Assembly (NCBI GenBank): GCA_963922205.1
Contig: CAWUHX010000025.1
Coordinates: 124,001-188,000, forward strand
Direction of reading: 5' to 3'
Source of the DNA: Romanomermis culicivorax
Lineage: Eukaryota; Nematoda; Enoplea; Mermithida; Mermithidae
DNA: 64,000 nt
Shown here in pieces: positions 21,979-33,900 of the stretch (its first letter is position 1; each line of letters starts with the position of its first letter). Position numbers and translations under genes: made by a program. The notes beneath the pieces are model-generated. The model was given only the letters and a program-made list of their open reading frames with translations, made no database searches and was not told the origin of the DNA.

Positions 21979-24900
21979 GTAAGGAGTTGTAATTTTCCAA
22001 ACTAAAGATAATTGTCGTGATTTTTCAGTGGAAAAAGGCGAAAAAGAACAATGAAGAAAAAGAAGTTTTGCATAAATCACCGCATTCTTTCGTGTTTCAT
22101 CGAGGTAAAGTCGGTCTCTACGTTAGAAGATTGATCAGAGATGTTCGGAGGGTAATGGAGCCCTATACTGCTACAAAATTAAAGGTTTGTGCTACCTATC
22201 AATAAGCAAAAGTTCCATAATGCATCTAGGAAGAAATACAATCGCCTGTAATCTTAATTTACTATTACATTTTTGAAAAATCAAAAACTTCTGGAATATC
22301 AGTTTCTCTATGTGAAATATACTTGTTGTTTTTCGCAGGTTTTGAAGAAAAACGTTCTCAAAGATTTCGCGTCAGTTGCAGGTCCTCTGGGTGTTTCTCA
22401 TATGGTCGTCTTTACACGGACTACTGCTTCATTAAATATGCGCCTAATTAGGCTACCACGCGGACCTACTCTAACTTTCAGAGGTAAGTTTAAACTTTAC
22501 TTGTAATTTTCTATATTACCAAAAGTCTGCGCGCAAAATCAATCTTTAAATTAGTCTAAAAACGTAACAAAACTTTTTTTTAGTATCTAACAAAAAATGC
22601 TTGTGAATAACATCCAGGGCTGAAGTATGATATTCCTAATACCCGTTGAACAAAATTTTCCTACGGAAGTGGCTAGGACCGTCAAGTGGGGTAACTTTGG
22701 ACACTTATGAACTTTTAAATGGCATATCTTCGGAACCGCTAGACCGAATCGCTTTAAATTTGTGCCAAAATAGTGGTCACAATGCAGATTACAATTTTGC
22801 AAAAGATCATAAAGCTAGCTGTCACACAAGATTTTTGTAAAATCATGCTGTCCTTAATTACTCCATGTGGTGGGGTAACTTTGGACGGTCACGGTTTTTC
22901 AAAGAAATCTCAATGAAAACGATGTTCTGTCTAAAGTTACATATCTAGATGGGTAATGTTGGGCACTGACTTGGTTTTAAAAAGATCAACTTTCTAAGAT
23001 ATGGTGCAATTTTATAACAATTTAACTAAAATCAATGAGGTTGTAATAATTTATAACAATCGCTTAATTTTTTTTTGGTCGACATTAAAGCAATTAAAAT
23101 ATGGCGAATTCACTGACATAACACAAATTAAGGCTAACTAAGATGAAATTGAGCAGCAAAAAAATGAAGGTCATAACACGGTCACGTGAATCACATAAAA
23201 TGCATCAATTTTTGAGCATGATTTTCAACTATCCGTATAAAAGAAAATTGTCTTGAATTTGAGCTGCACCAGTTTTGCTGATTGCAAGGCGACTGTTTGA
23301 TGAAGACCCTGGAGGTCGCGTCAACTTGAACAGAATATCTTCGTTTCTGATCCAACATTCGTCTTTTCGTTCTGGCCGTTCAATGTAGGCATGAAATTGA
23401 GAAAAAATATGTCGCTTTCTTCTAAAACTTCTGGAATTTCATCCACAAACCATTTTTGGTCATACACTGCAGCCTCGAAATCGCCTTTCTTGAACAAACA
23501 CGCCGTCCAAAAGTTACCCCAGGATTTTGCAGAAATGAGAATTTTTGATAAAATCCCTCAGAACTTCAGGAGGTGTGTTGCAGCATGCAAACACATGTTA
23601 GGGACAAGGTCAGCTTTACATGAATCGATTAGGACAAATTTGACACGATTTCGCCCAGCGGTTGCGGAAAGATTATGAAAATTCGAACCGAATATTTTTT
23701 CTGGAGGAAAGGTTACACATTTTAGGATGAATATGTTCTTAGACTGTAGAGCTTTTGATAATAAAAAAATAATTACATCTGATACAGAAGTGAATAAACT
23801 CTAATGGTGAAAGTTCTATTCTTTGATCCACAAATCATACAAAATATTCTTCTGTAAACCTGAAAATATAATTTTGTCCAACGTTGCCCCACGCTAGTCC
23901 AATTCGAATTTCCATACTTCAATCAAATACGGATATTATAATGAATGATTGGCAATAAATATTAAAATTCTGTTTTCCATAAAATAAGCAATAGCACAAA
24001 ACGATTTTTTGTAGTTCACAGTTATTCCTTGAATCGGGATATTATTTCGTCGCTGAGAAAAGCCCAACCGACGCCGCAAAAATATTTCCACCATCCTTTA
24101 CTCGTCATGAATAATTTCCAACACGATCAGCGACACATCAAATTGATGGAATCGACTTTTCAAAATATGTTTCCGTCGATCAACGTAAATTCAGTAAGAT
24201 TTTTCTCTAGTGAATAACTAGTGCGAAACTATATATTATTATACATTTGGTGCACTATGTTTCTAGGTGAAACTCGGCGACATTAAGCGATGTTTATTAT
24301 TAAATTATGATACTGAAAGTGATACGATTGAGTTCAGGCATTAGTGAGTAGTTTTTATTGTTTCTGTAAAGTGTAAACTATTGAGATTAGTTATGTGGAA
24401 TTCCTTCCGTGTTATGTGGGAGAATTGAGTTAATAGACGTACACAGACATGTAACGGAGCTCTGTGGTCTATGGGATGAATCGACTTATGGATGCAGTCA
24501 TCGATTGTCCAAAATTTTAGGAGGCCATTGAAGGAAAAAATCGACTTTTTCGTCAAAAGTGTCGGGGAAACGGTTCAAAAAATAGTAATTTTTGTCTGTC
24601 AATTATAAAAATATGTATTCCGAGAAAATGGAGATTTCTGACTATTTCTTGTTCAAAAATGACATCAAAATTTCAGAAATAACATATCAGAAAATATTTT
24701 TCTACCAAAAAGATAGAGTTCCTGTAGCTAGCCCATTTTAGCCCATGATGGGCAAATCTTTGGGAGGCAACCATAAGGCTAGTCATATGGCCGACGATTT
24801 CCAGGAGAGTTCTTGGGGCACTTCTATCGCTAATTACATGTATGGTCGTACTCGTACACGTTAGGACCAAAACAGTTGTTTTTCAACTGTTTCCAATTGT

Positions 24901-27900
24901 TTTTTTAGACTGAATAAGTAAACAAATTTCAGTTAAATAATATTTACATCTGTTTTAATTATTCAATGTCGAAATTTATCACCTTCAAACTTGTATGAAA
25001 AACGATTATGTTTTGCTTACGCATAATTTTCATTTTTCTCAAATTGCAGCGCAATAAAGCTTGCACCGTCAGGAGTTAGCTCGTCGATTAAAAAATTGAT
25101 GAAGAAAAAAGTGCCGGACATGGGAAAGTATTCGGATATAAGCGATTTTTTCCTAAAGTAAACATTTTTAAGGTTAGCAAATAGCTAAAAATGTGACATC
25201 TATATTTAGAGTCCATGTAAAAGATTTGTGAGTAATTCCGAATCCGAAACCAACATTTCAATAACAGAAATAATAAATTGCGCCATCTTCAGCGTGGTTT
25301 GAATCCTATCTTTAGAGCCGTGATCTCAAATATTTAGACTTCTTGTGGAAACATGTCTCTAGATTTGTCATAAAATTTTCGAATATTAGGGTAATTTTCG
25401 ACGAAGTCTTTGTGTTTTTTCCAAAAATTCTGGCTCTGAAAACAAGGCCGAAATTTATTTCGTCTGGAGTTTACAAGAGCTGTCCCGAAAGCCTCCAAAA
25501 CGTCGAATACTTATTATATTGCATGAGTATACAACGTACTGTATTCGACCGTTGAAACCTAAAGCAGATTTCTTATATAATGTGTCTTTCTAGACCTGTA
25601 CACTCTAGCGATAGTGAGTATGAAGGTCCGCCCGGCGAAAACGAAGTCGAGCTACCCGAAAACGTTAAAACGAAAGCAGTGACGTCAAAAGTTGGGATAA
25701 AGTTTGTTATAAATTTCGATTTATATGTTTCCTTTTATAATATAGAATTTTCACTTTTATCAGACTGACAGAAATCGGTCCGCGCATGAAACTGCAGTTG
25801 ATCAAATTGCAAGATGGTTTTTGCGGTGGCGAAGTTTTGTACCATAAATTTATTCACAAGAGTGCGGCGCAAAAAGAAGCGGCGAGGAAAACGAAATTAG
25901 CTAAAGAGTAAGGCCAACTTCTGTTATGAATTTGAATAATATCCTGTTTTATTCCGTGATGTTGAAATCAGTGGGTTGAATGCTCTTCTTCTTCATCATG
26001 TGTCTCTTGTAAAATTGAAAGAATATTCTATATAGTGAATGTCTCCAAATACAGCATTCCGACCTTTTACATGGAACAAACAAAATCTTTCGTCACCTGA
26101 TAATTCGCTGTTGTACATGACCATGTTCTGTTTCTCTTAAAATGCCTCTAAATAATCAGACCAGGATGCAAGTAACTTATTTCATAGTTTTACAATTTTC
26201 TGATGAACCATGGCTGGAAATTTTGTATTTTTTCTTGTTTTCTTTTTTTTCATTCAATTATTGTAATTTTTTATTATTTTTCATTTGTTATTTAATTTAT
26301 TTGTTATTTATTATTTATTTATCATTTTAAAAACGTATTGTGATGTTTTGTAGGTATTTTATATTCAACATGAATACAAAATTATAGTTTGACGACATTA
26401 CTAATTTTTGTGATTTGTCGATTTCCAAGCTATAAGGAAACAGACTATACGTTATCAGTGCTTGAAACATGTATTATTTGATCTGCACCAGAAATTTTGT
26501 TCGAAATTATTTCAACATGGATCATTGCAACAAATTTGGGATTGGCAAAAGTTTTTGAATCTAAGCAATGATGATTTTCTAAATCTAACAACCAAGCGGA
26601 TGTGAATGTGTCAAGTCTGGATTTATATGGGGCGTATTGTAGTTATAACTATACATGTGACGGAGCCCTGAAGTCTTATGGGTCAGGCAACTTTTTCGGG
26701 GAACAGGGTTATTGATTGCCCAAAATTTATGGTAGGAATCCGCAAAAAATTTCGAGCTATTTGCCAAAAAAAGGATTTAAAAAATGGTAATTTTTGTCTT
26801 AAAAAACCGTAAAAGAATATTTTTATGGCACTAAGCGCTAGGAAAATTAACGTTTTTGACCGTTTTTTAATGACAATATTGTATCAAGAACTTGACACTT
26901 TTTTTTATTTATTGAGAAAATACGAACAGAAAAAACATACAAAAACAGAAGTATAATGTAATTTTCTTATTTTTTGAGGAATTTTATGTCAAGTTTTTTA
27001 CCTGTATTTTTGAATTATTTTGAGAAGGTGCCTATTGATTTGAAGTTATTCCATTTCTTAAAAATGAAGGTTTTGTTAGTCTTTTTAACACATTTTCCAT
27101 TTCTTTGTTACATTTCATTGTGTTAGCTTCACTCATTGCAAAATTCAAAAAGGCTGTTAGATTGAGGTCTTCCTCTGCTCTTCTTTTCCTATAAATGAAA
27201 GTTTTTGCTAAAATGATTATAATATTAATTATCTTGTTATGTTCTGTTTTTACCTCTGGTTCATATCCAAATATTATTTCTTTATGACTAAACTTCATAT
27301 TTTTATCACCGTTTTTATTTATTATATGTTCCAACTCTTTCCACAGAGATTTAACTTGTTGACATTCCAGAAATGTATGTGAAATATCATCGTCTCCATT
27401 ACACTGAAAGCAACCACTGGATTCTTTAATGCTATATTTCACTAATAAATGTGGGGTGATTATGATATTATGTAGAATTTTATATTGTATTTCCTTGCTT
27501 TTGTTGTTGATATATAATTTGTATAGCATTTTCCATGATTTAGTGAGGTCCTCGTCATTTAATCCCAGTTTCGCTTTCCATTTTTCTTGTCCTGTTGGTA
27601 TACATTCTTTCTGTTTTATCAGATATTTTTTTAGATTTTTTATCTGTTTTTTATCAAAAATGACTGGTTCGAAATTAATCTCCCTTTTTAGCAGATTAGA
27701 TTCTTTAATTATAGCTTTCCAGGATCTAGGAATGGAATGGATTATTCTTGCATAGTCAAACCATTTTATGTTACATAGTTCCCCTTTTAAATCTTTCCAG
27801 CTTTTAAAAGTCAGCTTTTAAAAGTTCAGTCCTCCTTGAACCAGTTGAGGAGATAATTGAATTTTGTTTCTTTGAGGTCGTCTAAATATATGGATGTTTT

Positions 27901-30900
27901 GTTACTTGAGATAAATCTATTATTGTTTATTCTTTGTGCAATTACATCCATCGGAGTTGTAATATTATTAATATTAGTTGTAGGCATTAATGCTATTAAC
28001 TGCAAAATCTCTGCATAGAAGGACTTTATGTGTAAACCTAGTGTTTTTAGGGAGAAATTATCATTTAATAAATTTCCTAGTCCACCTATTTTATCTAGCG
28101 GTTGAAGGGACAAGTTGTTCCATTTTTCAGGTTCCAGCAATCTTAATAGCCGTTTCGCTTTCATCTGTTGTATCACAATTTCCATATCTGGGGCCTTTAT
28201 TCCACCTTTATCATAATCTTGTATTAGACACCATGTTTTATTTTTGGTCTATGTCCATTCCACAGAAAATTCTTTAATAGGGTTTTTAGTTTAGTGATAG
28301 TTTTTTTGTCAACTGGCAAGTTTGTCAGACTGTACAAAATTTTTGGAATAATTATGTAGTTCCATACTGCAATATTCCCATAGATGGTCAAGTGTCTTGA
28401 TTGCCACAATTTACGCTGTTCCTTGCATTTCTCAAACTTATCTTGAAAGTTTTCCTTGTACATTTCTTCTTTATTATATGAGAATGTGATGCCTAGTATT
28501 TTCACACTCTTTACTATTTCACTGTCATTTAATTTACCTTTTTTTGTTTTATTTTTCCCTATTCCTAATACTTGTGTTTTATTCACATTGATTTTCAAAC
28601 CAGAGTGGGATGTGAATTTTTGAATTAATTTTAGTGCTTCACTATAATCTTCTTTGTTTCTAGCTAATATTGTAGTATCATCAGCATACATGCAAACTTT
28701 ATGTACTTGATCATTTACTAGGAGTCCTGAAAATCTCAGGGAGTTTCTTAGCATATGCGCCATTATTTCCATGGCACAGATAAAAAGATAAGGCGATATT
28801 GGGCACCCTTGCCTGACACCACAACGTAGTTCAAAGCGTTTAGTTGTCCAACCAGCATTTATAACTACAGCCTGTGAATTTTCATACAAAGCTTTCATCC
28901 ATGTTATATATTTTTTTCCAAAGTTAAAAGCTGCTAGTGTGTTAAACATAAACTGTCTATTTAAGGAGTCAAAAGCTTTTTCTATATCTAGTGATATTAG
29001 ATATCCACTATCATCTCTGTCCTCATAGTATTCGATCAAGTCTAGCAAATACCTTATATTCTCACCAATATATCTACCTGGTACAAAGCCTTTCTGATCT
29101 TCATGTATAATGTGTTTTAAGTTCTTTTTTAATCGTTCTGCTAAGGTTTTGGCCAATATTTTATAGTCCACATTCATTAGTGATATAGGCCGCCAATTTG
29201 CCAAGTTCTCCAAATCTTTTTTTGGTTTAGGGATTAAAGTTATCACACTTCTTCTTTGAGATCCAGTAAGTTGACCATTATGGAATGAAAATTCATAGCA
29301 CTCTTTCAACTGGTTTGCTAAAATATCCCAATATTTTTTATAAAACTCGACCATGAGGCCATCATCTCCAGGTGACTTATTGCTTTTCATGCTGTTCAAA
29401 GCTTTCTTATATTCTTCCAAAGTTAGCTCTTTTTCCAATTCACTTTTTTGTTCTTCTGATAGTTTTGGTAATGCCTTTATATCTTCATTATCTAGAAGGT
29501 TGGATAGATTTGATAGCAGATCTTTTCCCTTATATAGCTTGCTGAAATAGTTAAAAGTTTCTTTGAGTATATCTTCCGATCTATCCAGTTCAACGCCTTC
29601 ATCAGATTTAAGTTTAACAATTGTTTTCTTGCTATAATTTCTTTTCTCCATGTTCCGAAAATATTTGTTAGGTTTCTCTCCATACAAATGCCATCTTGTT
29701 TTTGCTCTTTCAATCATAAATTTTGCTTTTTCCTCCATCTCTTTTTGGAGTTTCTCCTTGATCTGTAGATACTCATCATACTTATCAACTGAATTTTCCG
29801 ATGTGGTTTCAAATGTTTGGAGTTTCAATCTAAGTGCTGCCTCATGGTTTCTCCTCGATTTTGCTCTCTCTTTTGAGTACTTCATTGTATTCCATCATAT
29901 TTTATATATTTTAAGTATTCCCATGCTGCTGAAGGATCTAAGTTTTGCTCTTTACACTCTATATTTGTTTCTTCTATAATTCTCATAATGATTGTGTTAA
30001 AGTTTTTGTCTTCAAGTAAGGAATTATTGAAATGCCAGTATCCTGGTCCAGCTTTTTTGTATAGCTTAACAATGATATTTATAAAAATAGCACTATGATC
30101 TGACTGAAGTCCTGGAATTATATAACATGTAACAGTTTCATTGATTAATGCATCTGAAATTAGGAAATAATCTAGTCTACATTTAACCAGGTGCAGTTTA
30201 ATTTGACTCCAGGTATATCTTTTTTGATTTGGGTTTTTCCATCTATAGGCATCTGATATTTGCAGGGAATTCATATGCTCTTTGAGTTTATGGACAGACG
30301 TCTTTTTGTTATATGAAATGTTACCTCCAAGTTTGTCTTTTTTGGTGTCCATCACTACATTCAGGTCTCCTCCAATTATTACGGGGGAATCTTCAATATT
30401 TATGTTTTTAAGACTTCTGTATATCTCATCCCAAAATTTGATCTGTTCTTTTTCTCATACGGGGGCGTAGACATTCACTAAAACAAAGAGAGTACCTTCA
30501 ATTTTTAGTTTGAGCATCAGAAACCTTCCTTCATCATCTTTGTTGATTTCAACTATTTCAAAATTGAATGTGTTATTGAGTAAAATTGCTACTCCCCTCG
30601 AATTTGTTTCACCATGTGAGAAAAAAATATGTTTCTTCTGTAGGCCCGCCCCCCCCCCCACTGGAGGGCTAGCCGTTTTTCCATTTCCACTGAAAAATGT
30701 GTCTCTTGTAAAAAAATTATGTCTGTCTTATTTTCCTTACAATAATTCAATATTGACCTTCTCTTCACCTCATTTTTTCCTCCTTTAATATTCAAAGATA
30801 GTATCCTCACATTATAAGCCATTCACAACAAATCCACTGTTGTAGTATCATTATCATATTACTGGTGTTCTGTTTATTTTCTTTCCTTGTTACAGGCTAC

Positions 30901-33900
30901 AAGGTCTTTTTGTCATTTTGCTTTTATATCGTAGTTTAAAGGTCCACTACTGCAGGCAATTAAGATGATGGTGCATCTATTTCAGCACCTTTTCATTTTG
31001 AAACTAGACGATTGTAATTCATGCAGCTCTTTTAAATTAACAACAAAACGAACAAGAATTAAAAAATCGAAAAAATTAGTATCATAGGGCAACAAAAATG
31101 AAAAAATCATGCAATACTTTTTTTTCCTTTTTCCTTGGATTTTCGTTTTTCTTTCTGGCTCGCCCTCTGCTGTTTGGTCAAATCTGGCTCAACAATAATT
31201 GGCGGTTTCCGAGATTTGTTCAGTTCGGCCAAGTTTTTTCCATTGGCTAAAATCATTTCTTTGTCTTCTAATCGCATTAAATCGACTTTAATATTGATCC
31301 GATTTCGAGGGCTCTTTGACTCATAATGTCCGATTCATTGAATTTGGAGATTTTTGGCCCAATCTTTGGGTAAATTCAAAACTTGGTGGCAAAATTGGCG
31401 AATTTTCTCACGCTTCTTTGTGTTGTTCATTTTCTGATCCATGGGGATCAGATCAAGCGGAAAAGAAAAAAAGGAAAAAAATAAAAGAAAGACAGACAAA
31501 TGAGAGATGAGTTTCATATAAAAAGATGGTGCTGACATCAGGGTCAGCTTGCTTACTGTCCAATCAAAGATTTTTTGACTCATATGGATATGCACTTAGT
31601 TTACATTAAATGGAGACTCCAGATCAATTAGATTGAGGGACAATTTCATTGTTTTTGTTTCTCATGCTTGCTGACATTAAGGTGATTATTTTTTATTTCT
31701 GCTCTTGCAAAGATCAAAACTACTCCTACTACCAATTAATACCCTCTCCTCTTAAGGCTTTCCCACACTTTCTTCAAGATATACCTTACCAGATAGTTAA
31801 AGATCTAGAATGCCTTGGATTTTGCTTGTCTTTCGAGTTGTTCAACCGTCCTCCCAAGTTCATGGGTTTGTTCTCCTAATTTACTAATTTTCTTTCGATA
31901 ATCCGCATTTGAGTTCGCCCGTTTTCGTTTTGAATTGTTCACTTCTTCGGAATTTTGCAGCTATAAATTATCCACAAATTACTCGCCACACTGTTTCACT
32001 GGTAAATGGCCATATATAGTTGTACTACAAGGAAGTGGATGCAAATTTACGCAGAGAGACGCGTATAAACAACCATGCAGTGTTGCCAGATTAAAAAATC
32101 AAAACCGGCCAAAGGCCTCACAAAAACCGGCCAAAAGGCCAAAAAAACCGGCCAAAACCGGCCAAGTAGTTTTTTCATCAGAAAACGCATATAAACATAA
32201 TTATATAAGTACTCAAACATATTTTCATGTAAAATAAGCAACAGGTATTTCTAAAATTTATTCTATGTGTGACAAAACACAAAATTATTCTAGTCTTTAG
32301 TACACTTCAATAACAAAAACGAAAACAAACAAAAGATTTCATGGAATGGGTATGTGATGAATCAGATTAATAATAATTTTCTTTTGAATTGTGAATTATT
32401 TGTCATTGTCCGCGGCAGGGTTTTTTTCACAGGCCAGGTTGCAATGTGCATTTTGGGAAAAAAATTTGGTTGCACAGATAAATTTTTGGTTGCTCACTCT
32501 AAAATGGATAAATTTGCTTAAATTCGTCCGAAAAACCATCACAAACTGGTTTTCTTGTAATTTCATTTAATTTGCATCAGTTTTAGGCATTTAAAACCCA
32601 ATTTTTTGAATTTTGGAGAGAAAATAAAAAGATTAATATAACTAGACTATAGTAATGTGTTCGACGTGTAGCCCCGAAAATTTTTCAGGATTTCAATATT
32701 CTAGAATGCTGGAAAATGAATCTTTTCACAATTTCACGTTTTATTTCCCAGCAGACAGACAGTTTGATTTCTCAGTGAATTAGATGAATTTTCAGTTGGA
32801 CAAACTAAAATTCAAAAACTAGCAACTAGCGACAAAGAATTTGGATCAAAAATTTCTAGCATTGTCTCACACTCAAAATGTTTTAATCACATGAAGGTCA
32901 AAGTTTTCATGAAGATCGCAAAAAAATTTGAGAAAATGACGGAGAAAAATGTAAGTTTTCATCAGAATCGTCAAAAAACAATACAGAATCAAACATTTAT
33001 CCATAACATGTTGATAACTAAAGCTGTAAGCACTAACTAGAATGACCTTTTCTAACCGCGCACTAGAATATTATGAAAAATTATAAATGAATTGAAAAAA
33101 AAATTTTTTTTTAATTTTCCTGAAAGAAAATTTGGAAAATTTTCACTTTTTTGCATTTTAGAACGCATAAAAATGCATCTTCGGACAGAAAGCCCTATAA
33201 CCTAATCAAAAGAGCAGTCAGGCCTCAAGTTCCACTGTGCAACTTGGCAGAAAAAATTTTTAAAAACGCTTATAATGTGGCTATGGATGCTTTTTTATGC
33301 ATTTTAGGAGCATACCCAAGCATTTTCTTGTATTCGTAGTCAGAAACCTGCAAAAATGAGGAAAAAAAATTGAGAAAATTCAGGTTATGTTAGTCAAAAT
33401 GAGCTCATGAAGAATATATTGGTGTTCTACAGGAGCGGGTGAAGCATGTTAACGAATAACGATAGAGTTCTCAAGAATTTATCCGCTATTAATACTTCTA
33501 TGGCTCTCATTAGAATCATCGAATTTTATTTAGTTCTTGGTCCAGCGCAGAGCACCGGAAAAATTTTTCGGTTTTCACTTTCTAAAACGCTGAAAGATGA
33601 ACCTTCATAACGTTGGGAAATAATTTAAAATCAGACTGATGAAGTGTAATTTGCTTCCCATTCCGGCGCGTAGCGCCAGAAAAATTTTCGGGTTTTTGTA
33701 TTCTGAAATGCTAAAAAATAAACCTCTCCAACAGATAATTCGTGAACAAATGTTTTAAAATTGCGGTCTAGAGTAATGTCTTTAATTTCCACCTTCAATA
33801 AACGCAGAAGTTCAGATTTCAAACGTTTGAAAAATTCCAATCATCGAGAGAAAAAATTGAGAGACTTGATGAAAAATCTCTATTTTCGGCGACATAATTG

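Larger units (their letters stand above)
26895..31960 (-). mobile_element. L1/Tx1-like non-LTR retrotransposon, minus strand, nearly full length
   Basis: The A-rich 3' tail is read as a T-run at about 26895-26910. ORF2 runs from about 30822 down to 27032, and ORF1 remnants lie at about 31099-31950. No introns or LTRs are present. It lies antisense to PPAN within its last intron. Only a handful of frameshifts and stops interrupt ORF2, so it is fairly young. I could not fix the 5' end or a target-site duplication. Confidence 0.85.
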
